Notes under the pieces: generated by a model
What the model was told of the DNA's origin: nothing
The model's input: only the letters and a program-made list of their open reading frames with translations
Database searches by the model: none
Program-made: the position numbers and the translations under genes
Shown here: piece by piece, positions 27,333 to 36,257 of the stretch
How the letters are laid out: each line of letters opens with the position of its first letter
How positions within the stretch are numbered: position 1 is the first letter of the stretch
From: Streptomyces sp. NBC_00259
Lineage (GTDB): Bacteria > Actinomycetota > Actinomycetes > Streptomycetales > Streptomycetaceae
NCBI RefSeq assembly: GCF_036181745.1
Contig: NZ_CP108080.1
Location: 2,418,001 to 2,482,000 of the forward strand
Reading direction: 5' to 3'
Length of the DNA: 64,000 bases

Positions 27333-28367
27333 ATGAGCACCGCATCGGAGCGGCGTGCGTTTCCCGGGAGCCCGGAGGGCCCGAACGAGCCGGCGGACGA
27401 GCGGGAACGACGGCAGCGCGACATGCCGCGCACCGTTCTCGCCCCGGGCGGGGGACCGGACGATTCGGTGTTCGACCCTGCGCTGAAGCACTTCGCGCAC
27501 GCCTACCGCGCGAGCGAACCCCGGTTCTCCGACCCCGCCCTGGCCGGAGCATGGCGCGCGGCGCGGGCCGAGGCGCTCGACATCGTGCTCTGCGCGATCG
27601 CCGGCTCTCAGTGGGCCGAATCGCTCGTGCTGCGCGGCAGTGTGCTGCTGAGGGCGTGGTTCGGCGAGGCGGCGCGCGACCCCGGCGACCTGGACTTCGT
27701 GGTCGTGCCCGCGGACTGGCGCATCGAGCAGGACCGTACGCAGCGGATGCTCGACGGCATCGCGGAGGCCGCTCAGCGCACCGCCGAGGAGCGCGGCGGC
27801 GCGGTCGGCATCTCGGCGCGCGGCGCGGAGTCCGAGTACATCTGGACGTACGAGCGCGTCCCCGGGCGGCGCATGGTGCTGCCGTGGTCGGCTCCGGGGC
27901 TGCCGGGCGGGCTGGTGCAACTGGACTTCGTCTTCAACGAGGAACTGCCGGTGCCTCCGGAGCCCGCGCGGGTCGGGACGGCCGTCGTCCGGGCGGCGAC
28001 GCCCGAGCTGTCGCTGGCGTGGAAGGTGATGTGGCTGATCGACGACTCGTACCCGCAGGGCAAGGACCTGTACGACGCGGTGCTGCTCGCCGAGCGGCAC
28101 CCGCTGCGGTACGAGCTGCTGGCGCGGGTGATCCGGCACGCCGAGGCGGAACCGTACCCGCGTGACGTCGAGTTGGGCGATGTCGCCGAGATCGCCCAGT
28201 GGGTGGAGTGGGAGCAGTTCGTCGCCGAGTATCCGGGCGTGGGCGACGACGACCGGCGTTACGTGGACCGGCTCGTCACGGCACTCCGCCCCACCTTCGA
28301 AGCCCGGACCGCACAGGACTCGACCGGCCAGGACTCGACCGGGCAGGACAGCACCGGAGAGAGCTAG
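27333..28367 (+). CDS. Nucleotidyltransferase AbiEii-like protein
   Basis: 344-aa protein. The segment [15 protein letters not shown] followed by [10 protein letters not shown] is the nucleotidyltransferase core (G-S, then DxD) of the AbiEii/AbiGii group, best known as the toxin of type IV abortive-infection systems. Known AbiEii proteins act with an AbiEi antitoxin, and none is encoded next to it. Here it may be a solitary housekeeping relative. The C-terminus is a pentapeptide repeat QDSTG in three copies from a 15-nt DNA repeat. The ATG at 27333 follows GGGGGTGGAGCC. It overlaps convergent dnaG by 4 nt. Confidence 0.7.
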   Translation: MSTASERRAFPGSPEGPNEPADERERRQRDMPRTVLAPGGGPDDSVFDPALKHFAHAYRASEPRFSDPALAGAWRAARAEALDIVLCAIAGSQWAESLVLRGSVLLRAWFGEAARDPGDLDFVVVPADWRIEQDRTQRMLDGIAEAAQRTAEERGGAVGISARGAESEYIWTYERVPGRRMVLPWSAPGLPGGLVQLDFVFNEELPVPPEPARVGTAVVRAATPELSLAWKVMWLIDDSYPQGKDLYDAVLLAERHPLRYELLARVIRHAEAEPYPRDVELGDVAEIAQWVEWEQFVAEYPGVGDDDRRYVDRLVTALRPTFEARTAQDSTGQDSTGQDSTGES

Positions 28368-30262
28368 AGGGCGTCCGCGCCCTTGTTGCGCAGCGACTGC
28401 CCGTACTGCTGGAGCACCCACAGCTCGTTCTGCACGGCCGAGAGCTGCTCCGGATCGGCGTGGGCGCCGAGGCGGGCCAGGGTGCCCTGGACGTCACGGA
28501 TGCGGCGGTCGACCGCGCGGAGGCGGACCTGGACGAGCTGGACGCCGGCGTAGGTCTCGTCGACGGTCTTGGCGTGGACCGCCTCCACCGCGAGTTCGGT
28601 GGTCATCGCGCGGACGGTGTCGTTGGGCGCCGCGTCCCGGACGCGGGCCAGATAGGCCGGTGCGTCGGGGACGCCCAGCTCGGCGCCGCCCGCGTCGGCG
28701 ATCGCCTGGCGCACGGCGGCGTACGGCGGGGCGGTGAACTCGTCGGCCCCGTACGCGTCGAACGCCGGGGAGACCAGCTCCGGGTGCTGGAGCGCGAGCT
28801 TGAGCAGTTCGCGCTCGGTGCGGTGGGCGGGGCTGCGCAGATTGAGCGCGGGGCCGCTGGGCTGCGCCGTGGGCCGCGGGCTGTCGTACGAGGGGGCCTG
28901 GCGGGACTGCTGCCCGCCACCGCTGCCCCGCTCCCGCGCCCAGCGCGCGAGCTGGGAGACCCGCTTGACCACGAACTGGGTGTCGAGGATGCCGAGGAGG
29001 CCCGCGAGCTGGACGGCGACCTCGTGCTGCGAGGCGCTGTTCTTGATCCGGGCGACGATGGGCGCCGCCTCGTCGAGCGCGGCCGCACGGCCGACGGGGG
29101 TCTCCAGGTCGTAGTTCTTCACGATCTGCCGGATGGCGAACTCGAACAGCTGGTTACGGGGTTCGGCCAGCTCCCGCACGGCCTCGTCGCCCTTGGCGAG
29201 CCGCAGCTCGCACGGGTCCATGCCGTCCGGGGCGACCGCGATGAAGGTCTCCGCGGCGAACTTCTGGTCGTCCTCGAAGGCCCGCAGCGCGGCCTTCTGA
29301 CCGGCCGCGTCACCGTCGAAGGTGAAGATCACCTTCGCGCTGCCGTTGTCCATCAGCAGCCGGCGGAGGATCTTGATGTGATCGCCGCCGAAGGCGGTGC
29401 CGCAGGTCGCGATGGCCGTCGGAACACCGGCGAGATGGCAGGCCATCACGTCGGTGTAGCCCTCGACGACCACGGCCCGGCTGGACTTGGCGATCTCCTT
29501 CTTCGCCAGGTCGATGCCGTACAGCACCTGGGACTTCTTGTAGATCGCCGTGTCGGGGGTGTTCAGGTACTTCGGCCCGTTGTCGTCGTCGCGGAGCTTG
29601 CGCGCGCCGAAGCCGACGACGTCGCCGGAGATGTCGCGGATCGGCCACATCAGCCGGCCGCGGAAGCGGTCGATGGGGCCGCGGCGGCCCTCCTGGGAGA
29701 GGCCGGAGAGGACGAGCTCCTTGTCGGAGAAGCCCTTGCCGCGCAGATAGCGGGTGAGGTGGTCCCAGCCGGCCGGGCTGTACCCGACACCGAAGTGCTG
29801 CGCGGCGCTCTGATCGAAGCCGCGCTCGGCGAGGAACTTCCGGCCGATCTCGGCCTCGGCGCTGTCGAGCTGCTCCGTGTAGAACCGGGCCGCGACCTGG
29901 TGGGCCTCGACCAGGCGGATGCGCTCGCCGCGCTGGTGGGCCGGGTTGTACCCGCCCTCCTCGTACCGCAGGGTGATGCCGGCCTTGGCGGCGAGCCGCT
30001 CGACCGCCTCGGAGAACGACAGGTGGTCCACCTTCATCACGAAGGTGAGGGTGTCCCCGCCCTCCTGGCAGCCGAAGCAGTGGAAGAGACCCTTGCTCGG
30101 ACTGACCTGGAAGGAGGGGGACTTCTCGTCGTGGAAGGGGCACAGCCCCTTGAGGTTTCCGCCGCCGGCGTTGCGCAGCTGGAGGTATTCGGACACGACG
30201 GAGTCGATCGGGACCGCGTCCCGTACCGCCTTCACGTCGTCATCGTTGATCCTGCCTGCCAC
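28364..30262 (-). CDS. dnaG: DNA primase DnaG
   Basis: 632-aa primase synthesising RNA primers for replication. The N-terminal zinc-binding CHC2 domain reads CPFHDEKSPSFQVSPS with HCFGC, at about residues 40-65. The catalytic TOPRIM/core contains VVVEGYTDVMAC and FTFDGDAAGQKAA. The C-terminal helicase-binding region ends in a short variable tail. The start is a GTG. The gene is single-copy housekeeping, located as in other Streptomyces between an AbiEii-like gene and a ferredoxin-reductase gene. Confidence 0.96.
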   Translation of the reverse strand: MAGRINDDDVKAVRDAVPIDSVVSEYLQLRNAGGGNLKGLCPFHDEKSPSFQVSPSKGLFHCFGCQEGGDTLTFVMKVDHLSFSEAVERLAAKAGITLRYEEGGYNPAHQRGERIRLVEAHQVAARFYTEQLDSAEAEIGRKFLAERGFDQSAAQHFGVGYSPAGWDHLTRYLRGKGFSDKELVLSGLSQEGRRGPIDRFRGRLMWPIRDISGDVVGFGARKLRDDDNGPKYLNTPDTAIYKKSQVLYGIDLAKKEIAKSSRAVVVEGYTDVMACHLAGVPTAIATCGTAFGGDHIKILRRLLMDNGSAKVIFTFDGDAAGQKAALRAFEDDQKFAAETFIAVAPDGMDPCELRLAKGDEAVRELAEPRNQLFEFAIRQIVKNYDLETPVGRAAALDEAAPIVARIKNSASQHEVAVQLAGLLGILDTQFVVKRVSQLARWARERGSGGGQQSRQAPSYDSPRPTAQPSGPALNLRSPAHRTERELLKLALQHPELVSPAFDAYGADEFTAPPYAAVRQAIADAGGAELGVPDAPAYLARVRDAAPNDTVRAMTTELAVEAVHAKTVDETYAGVQLVQVRLRAVDRRIRDVQGTLARLGAHADPEQLSAVQNELWVLQQYGQSLRNKGADAL

Positions 30263-30313
30263 GCGCCGATTCTACGGGGCGGGGCTCCGGTGGACGTCCC
30301 CCGGGAGATACCG

Positions 30314-31582
30314 CTACGGGGCGGGTGGGACGGCGCCGAGCGCAGTGGCCGGGTTGGCGAGGGCGTCCGTGTCCACGGGTGTGCCGGAGCGGATCAGGCC
30401 CTGGATGTCGTCCGTCACGTCCCACACGTTCACGTTCATGCCCGCGAGCACCCTGCGGTCCTTGAGCCAGAAGGCGATGAACTCGCGCTTGCCCGCGTCG
30501 CCGCGGAGGACGACCTGGTCGTACGAGCCGGGCGGCGCCCAGCCGGAGTACTCCATGCCGAGGTCGTACTGGTCGGAGAAGAAGTACGGGACGCGGTCGT
30601 ACGAGACGTCCCGGCCGAGCATGGCGCGGGCCGCGGCGGGGCCGCCGTTCAGGGCGTTCGCCCAGTGCTCGACGCGCAGGCGGATGTCGAGGAGCGGGTG
30701 GTGCACGGCAGCGATGTCGCCCGCGGCGTAGATCTCGGGGTCGGAGGTGCGCAGCGAGGCGTCGACGGCGACGCCGCCGCCGTGGGCGCGGTCGACGAGC
30801 GCGAGGCCGGCGGCTTCGGCGAGACCGGTGCGGGGGGCGGCGCCGATCGCCGCGAGGACGCTGTGGGCGGGGTGCTCGTCGCCGTCGTCGGTGCGGGCGG
30901 CGAGGACCATGCCGTCCTGGCCGATGATCTCGGTGAGGCGGGTGCCGAAGCGGAAGCGGACGCCGCGGTCCCGGTGCAGATCGGCGAAGAACTGGCCCAG
31001 CTCGGGTCCGATGGCCTGGTGGAGCGGGGTGGGCTCGGGCTCGATGACGGTGACCTCGGCACCGTAGCCACGGGCGGCGGCCGCGACCTCCAGACCGATC
31101 CAGCCGGCTCCGGCGATCACCAGGTGGCCGTTGTCGCGGCCGAGAGTGGCGAGAACCTGTCGCATCCGGTCCGCGTGGGCGAGACGGCGCAGATGGTGGA
31201 CGCCGGCCAGGTCCGTGCCGGGGATGTCGAGCCGGCGCGGCTCGGAGCCGGTGGCCAGCAGCAGTTTGTCGTAGTGGATGACGGCGCCGTCGCCGAGCCG
31301 TACGGAGCCGCCCTCGCGGTCGATGGAGGTGACGGGCTGGCCGAGGTGCAGCTCGATGTCGTTCTGGGCGTACCAGGCGGGCTCGTGGACGAAGACGACG
31401 TCGCGTTCCTCCTTGCCGCACAGATAGCCCTTGGAGAGCGGCGGGCGTTCGTAGGGGTGGTCGCGCTCGTCACCGATGAGGATCACCCGGCCGGTGAAGC
31501 CCTCGGCGCGAAGGCTCTCCGCCGCCTTGGCCCCGGCGAGTCCTCCGCCCACGATGACGAATGTCCGATGTGCGTCGACCAC
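30314..31582 (-). CDS. FAD-dependent ferredoxin reductase-type oxidoreductase
   Basis: 422-aa pyridine-nucleotide/FAD oxidoreductase. The FAD-binding loop FVIVGGGLAGAKAAESLR is at the N-terminus, a second Rossmann (NAD) loop IAGAGWIGLEVA is near residue 155, and a C-terminal reductase domain follows. It resembles ferredoxin reductases that pass electrons to ferredoxins for P450s or oxygenases; no ferredoxin gene is nearby. GTG at 31582 is chosen because GGAGG lies 6 nt upstream. A palindromic intergenic element lies 20-58 bp upstream. Confidence 0.9.
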   Translation of the reverse strand: MVDAHRTFVIVGGGLAGAKAAESLRAEGFTGRVILIGDERDHPYERPPLSKGYLCGKEERDVVFVHEPAWYAQNDIELHLGQPVTSIDREGGSVRLGDGAVIHYDKLLLATGSEPRRLDIPGTDLAGVHHLRRLAHADRMRQVLATLGRDNGHLVIAGAGWIGLEVAAAARGYGAEVTVIEPEPTPLHQAIGPELGQFFADLHRDRGVRFRFGTRLTEIIGQDGMVLAARTDDGDEHPAHSVLAAIGAAPRTGLAEAAGLALVDRAHGGGVAVDASLRTSDPEIYAAGDIAAVHHPLLDIRLRVEHWANALNGGPAAARAMLGRDVSYDRVPYFFSDQYDLGMEYSGWAPPGSYDQVVLRGDAGKREFIAFWLKDRRVLAGMNVNVWDVTDDIQGLIRSGTPVDTDALANPATALGAVPPAP

Positions 31583-31601
31583 TTGATGCCTCCCTGTTGA
31601 C

Positions 31602-31640
31602 GACCGGGGGTCCCGGGGGTGACCCCCGGGACAACACAGC
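31602..31640 (-). repeat. Palindromic intergenic element, copy 2
   Basis: GTCCCGGGGGT (31610-31620) and ACCCCCGGGAC (31622-31632) form an 11-bp near-perfect palindrome, flanked by ACAACACAGC. It lies in the same orientation upstream of a minus-strand gene as copy 1 at 27203-27239. Confidence 0.8.
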
Positions 31641-31813
31641 ACGCTACGCCGCCCAACTGCGAGCGTCCCGCACGGAGGGTGATGGGGGAAGAGGGGGTGC
31701 TCCGCAGGGCATACCACTTCCCGGCCGTCTCCGACGGTTTCCGGCCACGGGCTGTCACCGGCGGCGGACGGCCATCGGCAGCGGGCTGCCGGCCGCGGCA
31801 CACGATCACCGAC

Positions 31814-31874
31814 GACGCATGGTCACGGAGACGCATGGTCACGGAGGCGCATGGTGACGGAGACGCACGGTCAT
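31814..31874. repeat. 16-nt tandem repeat, nearly four copies
   Basis: Units starting at 31814, 31830, 31846 and 31862, consensus GACGCATGGTCACGGA. The first two are identical. Confidence 0.9.
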
Positions 31875-31904
31875 TCGCGGCGGGTGGTCACCTACGGCAC
31901 GCGG

Positions 31905-33227
31905 TCATCGGCGGGGCTCGGTCAGCCGGGTGTGCAGCGTGCGGGCCGAGGCGTCGGTGAGGGAGGCGATCTGGTCGACGATCACACGCTTGCGGGCGCG
32001 GTCGTCCGGAGCGCTGTCGAACATGGCGCGGAACTGCGGGTCCAGGCCCTCCGGCGCCCGCGCGACCAGCGCCTCGGCCAGCTCGGCGACGACGATCCGC
32101 TGGTCGGCGCGGAGCGCCTCCTGCTCCGCGCGCTGCATCACATAGCGGTCGGCGATCGCCTTGAGGACGGCGCACTCGAGGTGGGCCTCCTCCGGGACGA
32201 CCAGCTCGGCGGCGTACCGGGTGAGCCGGCCGCCGCCGTACGCCTGCCGGGTGGCGGCCTCGGCGGCCAGGCAGAACCGGCCGATGAGCTGGCTGGTCGC
32301 GTCCTTGAGCCGGGCCTGGGCGACGGCCGAACCGTCGTAGCCGTGCGGCCACCACTCCTGGTCGACGAGGCGGTCGAGGGCGTCCGCGAGCGACTGCGGA
32401 TCGGTCTCCTTGGGGACGTAGCGGCCGATGGCGACCGCCCAGATCTCGTTCCGCTCGGCCTCGGAGAGCAGGGCGTTCGGGTCGATGTGGCCGGCGTGCA
32501 GACCGTCCTCGAAGTCGTGGACCGAGTACGCGACGTCGTCGGACCAGTCCATGACCTGCGCCTCGAAGCATTTGCGGTGCGCCGGGGCACCTTCCCTGAC
32601 CCAGGCGAAGACCGGCAGGTCGTCCTCGTACACACCGAACTTCGGCGTGCCGGGGTCGGTGGGGTGGCCGCCGCGGGCCCACGGGTACTTGGTCGCGGCG
32701 TCGAGCGCCGCGCGGGTGAGGTTCAGACCGACGCTGACCGGCTCACCGCGCACGTCGGAGTCGACGAACCGCTTCGGCTCGATCCGGGTGAGCAGCCGCA
32801 GCGACTGGGCGTTGCCCTCGAAGCCGCCGCAGTCCTCGGCGACCTCGTTGAGCGCCTGCTCGCCGTTGTGCCCGAAGGGCGGATGGCCCAGATCGTGGGC
32901 GAGGCAGGCGGCCTCCACGAGATCGGGGTCGCAGCCGAGGGCGTCCCCCAGCTCCCGGCCGACCTGGGCGCACTCCAGGGAGTGCGTCAGCCGCGTACGG
33001 GGACTGGGGTCCCAGGCCGCGCTGCGCGAGCCGGGCGTCACCACCTGGGTCTTGCCGGCGAGCCGGCGCAGCGCCCCGGAGTGCAGCACTCGGGCGCGGT
33101 CGCGCTGGAAGGCCGTGCGGCCGGGGCGCTTGTCGGGCTCGGGGGCCCAGCGCGCGGTGGCCGCGTCGTCGTAGTCGCAGGGGTCGTGGGGATCGCTGCC
33201 GGTTCCGGTGTCCGTGGTGCCTTCCAT
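31905..33227 (-). CDS. dgt: Deoxyguanosinetriphosphate triphosphohydrolase-like protein
   Basis: 440-aa HD-domain dNTPase hydrolysing dGTP (or dNTPs) to the nucleoside and tripolyphosphate, which controls nucleotide pools. Metal-binding motifs are visible: [17 protein letters not shown], then [16 protein letters not shown], and a later [14 protein letters not shown]. The length matches the actinobacterial family. ATG at 33227 is preceded by a TACCGT hexamer 6 nt away, so the transcript may be leaderless. It lies near dnaG, as expected for replication-linked housekeeping genes. Confidence 0.93.
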   Translation of the reverse strand: MEGTTDTGTGSDPHDPCDYDDAATARWAPEPDKRPGRTAFQRDRARVLHSGALRRLAGKTQVVTPGSRSAAWDPSPRTRLTHSLECAQVGRELGDALGCDPDLVEAACLAHDLGHPPFGHNGEQALNEVAEDCGGFEGNAQSLRLLTRIEPKRFVDSDVRGEPVSVGLNLTRAALDAATKYPWARGGHPTDPGTPKFGVYEDDLPVFAWVREGAPAHRKCFEAQVMDWSDDVAYSVHDFEDGLHAGHIDPNALLSEAERNEIWAVAIGRYVPKETDPQSLADALDRLVDQEWWPHGYDGSAVAQARLKDATSQLIGRFCLAAEAATRQAYGGGRLTRYAAELVVPEEAHLECAVLKAIADRYVMQRAEQEALRADQRIVVAELAEALVARAPEGLDPQFRAMFDSAPDDRARKRVIVDQIASLTDASARTLHTRLTEPRR

Positions 33228-33262
33228 GCCCCGACGGTAACCGCAGTCGCCGACAGCGTGAC

Positions 33263-34231
33263 TCAGGCGGTGACCAGTTGACGCGGGTCGGCCGCGTACG
33301 GCGCGGTCCGTGCCTCGTCGTAGCGCTGCAGGACGAGCCGGGCGAGCGCGGGGTGGGAGCCGAGCGGGGCGGCGGCGATCCACGGCGCCGCGCTCCTGGA
33401 CGCCGTGGCGAACCGGCCGGGGGCGGTGAAGTACGAGGCGACGGCTATACGGTGCCGGCCGCGCGCCGCCAGGGCGCGCAGCGCCTCGGGAACGGTGGGC
33501 GAGACGGCGGAGGCGTAGGCCGGGAGGACGGGCACCCCGCCGAGGCGCTCGCTGAGCATCGCGGCGGTGTGGCGGGCGTCGGCGGCCGACTCGAGGTCCC
33601 GCGAACCGGCCGCGGCGAGCACCACCGCGGCACCCCGGCCGGCGGTGTCGGCGCTGCGCCAGCCGGCGTCGGTGAGCCGGGCGTACAGCGCCTCGACGAG
33701 CAGCGGATGCGGGCCGAGCGGCGGGGCGATCCTGGCCCGCAGCCGTGACGCGGCGGCGACGGCGTCCGGGATGTCCCGCTTCACGTGGTGGCCGCGGCCG
33801 AGCAGCAGGGGTACGACGACGGCCTCGCGGTCGCCCAGCCCGGCGAGGGTGTCGGGCAGCAGCGGTTCGTCGAGCTCGATGTGCCCCAGCCGGACGTCGA
33901 GCCCGGGGCGCAGCTCACGGACCCGGTCGAGCAGCCTGGTGACGGTGTGCAGGGCACGCGGGTCGCGACTGCCGTGGGCGACGGCGACGAGTGACGGGCC
34001 GCCGGTCCCGGCCGTGGACGAGCCGGCCGACGCGGCGGACACGGCGGACACGGCGGACACGGCGGTGGCGAGGATGGGTGAACTCATGGGCCTGCGCACT
34101 CCGTTGAGCTGGACGTGACTGAGCTGTGCCCCGAGCTGCGCGGTGATGCGGGTGAGCAGTTCCGCGGTGCTGTCGAGGGGCATCGTGTTCGGGGTCAGTG
34201 ACTCGCGAGGGTGTGCTGCCGACTCCGTCAT
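33263..34231 (-). CDS. Sirohydrochlorin chelatase (CbiX/SirB type)
   Basis: 322-aa chelatase inserting Fe2+ (or Co2+) into sirohydrochlorin. It supplies siroheme, the cofactor of the nitrite reductase encoded about 15 kb away. Two CbiX repeats are visible; the first contains [14 protein letters not shown] with the catalytic His and a DEPLLPDTL strand. The N-terminal extension includes a [12 protein letters not shown] run from a 9-nt DNA repeat. The ATG at 34231 is preferred because a CAGTAT -10 sits 6 nt upstream (leaderless) and a GlnR-like array lies further upstream. ATG at 34087 (MSSPILATA) is an alternative. Confidence 0.85.
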   Translation of the reverse strand: MTESAAHPRESLTPNTMPLDSTAELLTRITAQLGAQLSHVQLNGVRRPMSSPILATAVSAVSAVSAASAGSSTAGTGGPSLVAVAHGSRDPRALHTVTRLLDRVRELRPGLDVRLGHIELDEPLLPDTLAGLGDREAVVVPLLLGRGHHVKRDIPDAVAAASRLRARIAPPLGPHPLLVEALYARLTDAGWRSADTAGRGAAVVLAAAGSRDLESAADARHTAAMLSERLGGVPVLPAYASAVSPTVPEALRALAARGRHRIAVASYFTAPGRFATASRSAAPWIAAAPLGSHPALARLVLQRYDEARTAPYAADPRQLVTA

Positions 34232-34291
34232 GAACCGATACTGGCGGCCGCAGGTTGCCATGCCGTTGCGTGGGAGTGACGGGTGTTTTCC
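34231..34291 (-). promoter_or_regulatory. Promoter of the chelatase gene with GlnR-like half-site array
   Basis: Minus-strand half-sites GGAAA (34291-34287), GTCAC (34280-34276), GCAAC (34269-34265) and GCAAC (34258-34254) are spaced exactly 11 nt. A CAGTAT -10 follows at 34243-34238, 6 nt before the ATG. The array and geometry match those at nasA and the nir operon. Confidence 0.6.
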
Positions 34292-34406
34292 TCCACCTCA
34301 CGAGCGCGCGTGCGCGATTGTCAGCCCTTCGGCACGCGGCCCGCACGCCCGGCGTCCCACCCGCGCGGCACCGGGCGCCCGTGGGTGGTGCGCCGTTTCG
34401 GCGGAG

Positions 34407-35111
34407 TCAGCTCGCCAGCCACACCCGCAGCGCCTGTCCCGGCACACAGCCCTGCTGGGCCGCCGCGGCGAGGGCGTCGCCGTGTTCGTATCCGACGACC
34501 GGGATGCCCGGCCAGAAGCGGGCGACGGCGGCGAGGCAGCCGGCCCAGGCGGCGTCGAGGTCGTCGTCCACGGCGAAGAGGTTGGAGATGCCCACGACGG
34601 CGCCGCCGCCGCGGCTCACGACCGCTCCGGCGACGGTACGGGTGCCGCCGTCCGTGGTGCCCGCCAGCACGGTGGCGGCGCGGGCGGCGAGCAGTTCGGG
34701 ACGGAAGAGTCCGGTCAGGTCGTCGTCACCGGCGGACCAGGCCGCCGCCCACGCGGCCAGGTGCCGTGCCGTCCGCACCGGCCGCCAGGTCACGCCCGCC
34801 GGCGTGACGGGTGCGGCGAGGACGGCAGGGCGGTGGATCCAGCGTGCCTCGAAGAGCACGTCGAAGCCGGCCGCCGAGAGGTCCAGCCGCCCGAAGCTGT
34901 CCTTGACCGTACAGCCGGGGGTCGTGCGGTCGATCCGGTCCAGCACCTCACCCGCGGTGGCGTCGGGCGTGAGCGTCACGGCGTCCGGATACAGCGGCGG
35001 GGTCCGCCGCTCGCTGGTCCACGCCCGCTCCCCGAACACTCCCGGCCTCCCGTGCGCACGGCACATGACGTCGCACCACTCGGCGTTGTTCCGGGCAGAA
35101 ACAGTGATCAT
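34407..35111 (-). CDS. GNAT-like acetyltransferase of unknown substrate
   Basis: 234-aa protein. The C-terminal half has acetyltransferase-like alternation (GGGAVVGISNLFAVDDDLDAAW, then GIPVVGYEHGDAL), suggesting a GNAT fold that may be degenerate. The N-terminal half (WTSERRTPPLYPDAVTL) is shared with streptomycete hypothetical proteins. Two adjacent ATGs (35111 and 35123) are possible starts; neither has a strong ribosome-binding site. It is divergent from the SanA-like gene. The substrate is unknown. Confidence 0.6.
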   Translation of the reverse strand: MITVSARNNAEWCDVMCRAHGRPGVFGERAWTSERRTPPLYPDAVTLTPDATAGEVLDRIDRTTPGCTVKDSFGRLDLSAAGFDVLFEARWIHRPAVLAAPVTPAGVTWRPVRTARHLAAWAAAWSAGDDDLTGLFRPELLAARAATVLAGTTDGGTRTVAGAVVSRGGGAVVGISNLFAVDDDLDAAWAGCLAAVARFWPGIPVVGYEHGDALAAAAQQGCVPGQALRVWLAS

Positions 35112-35359
35112 GAGGGAGATCATGCCGGACCGTCCGGGCACCGGCGGGCCGTTCCGGTGGCCGAGACGGCTCGTCACGTGCCCGCGCCCGGCTCCGTGAC
35201 CGGCTCCTTGACCGGTCCTTGACCTGCTCCGCGCCGGCGTACCGCCCTCGAAGAGGTGACGCCTCGGAGGGTCTTCCTGATCACATCCGCACGACGGGGT
35301 GAACCATCGGGCCCCCGGCAGCGTCGGACGAGGTGCCGAGGGACCTGGGGGGTCGATCC

Positions 35360-36154
35360 ATGCGCAAGCTCGCGCTCACCAAGCTCGCACCGCACATGCG
35401 CACACTGCGCGGGCTCGTCCCGCGCAGACGCGCCCCGCGCGGGCTCGTCCTTCGCGGGTTCATCCCGCGCATACGCCCGCGCAAGCTCCTGCCGAGGAGC
35501 CGGCGCGCACAGCGGCGCACCGTGCAGGCGGTGATGCTCGGGTGCGTGCTGGCGCTCGCGCCGGCGACCTGGATGCACGCGGTCGCGGACAGCCGCATCC
35601 GCACCACCGCCGACGTCCCGGCACGTGACGTCGCCGTCGTGTTCGGCGCCGGTCTGTGGAAGGGCCGGCCGACCCCGTATCTGGCGCACCGGCTGGACGC
35701 GGCCGCCGAGCTGTACCGGACCGGGAAGGTCAAGGTCGTCCTCGTCACCGGCGACAACAGCCGGGTCGAGTACGACGAGCCGGACGCGATGCGCGTGTAT
35801 CTCACCGAGCGCGGCGTACCGGACGGGCGGATCGTCAGCGACTACGCCGGCTTCGACACCTGGGACTCCTGCGTCCGCGCCAAGAAGATCTTCGGTGTCG
35901 ACCGGGCGGTGCTGGTCACCCAGGGCTTCCACATCAAGCGGGCGATCGCGCTGTGCGACGCCGCGGGGATCGAGTCGTACGGTGTCGGCGTCGCCGAGCC
36001 GCACGACTCGGTCTGGTACTACGGCGGTACGCGGGAACTGTTCGCGGCGGGCAAGGCGGCGCTGGACGTCGTGCTCGAACCCGACCCGCATTTCCTCGGC
36101 CCCGAGGAGCCGGGTGTCACGGAGGCGCTGGCGGGCGACACCGCCCGGCCCTGA
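35360..36154 (+). CDS. SanA/YdcF-family (DUF218) membrane protein
   Basis: 264-aa protein. The N-terminus (about 55 residues) is very arginine-rich with repeated RGLVPR-like units, followed by one membrane helix (AVMLGCVLALAPATWM). The DUF218 domain has AVVFGAGLWKGRPTPYLAHR, VVLVTGDNSR and VLVTQGFHIKRAIALC, as in E. coli SanA, which is linked to envelope barrier function. The enzymatic role is unknown. The ATG at 35360 follows a G-run and lies about 100 bp before nasA's regulatory region begins downstream. Confidence 0.85.
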   Translation: MRKLALTKLAPHMRTLRGLVPRRRAPRGLVLRGFIPRIRPRKLLPRSRRAQRRTVQAVMLGCVLALAPATWMHAVADSRIRTTADVPARDVAVVFGAGLWKGRPTPYLAHRLDAAAELYRTGKVKVVLVTGDNSRVEYDEPDAMRVYLTERGVPDGRIVSDYAGFDTWDSCVRAKKIFGVDRAVLVTQGFHIKRAIALCDAAGIESYGVGVAEPHDSVWYYGGTRELFAAGKAALDVVLEPDPHFLGPEEPGVTEALAGDTARP

Positions 36155-36196
36155 GCCGGTCGCTCACGGCGCGACTCCGGGTGCGGGGAGGGCGGC

Positions 36197-36257
36197 GTAC
36201 CGAGGGTGTAATGCGACGGGCCCGCCCGCGTAACACGGACGACGCACGCTGGGTGCC
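36197..36257 (+). promoter_or_regulatory. nasA promoter with GlnR-like half-site array
   Basis: Half-sites GTACC (36197), GTAAT (36208), GGCCC (36219, degenerate) and GTAAC (36230) are spaced 11 nt. GTAACAC-N6-CGCACGCTG (36230-36251) recurs at the nir promoter. CACGCT, 7 nt before the ATG, would give a leaderless transcript. Confidence 0.6.

Larger units (their letters stand above)
31583..31904. other. Gene-free gap between ferredoxin reductase and dgt
   Basis: No gene seen. It contains the palindromic element (31602-31640) and a 16-nt tandem repeat (31814-31874). Confidence 0.6.

Noticed and set aside
31814..31874. CRISPR-like series of 16-nt repeats
   Set aside because: Units are directly adjacent with no spacers and no cas genes; a simple tandem repeat.
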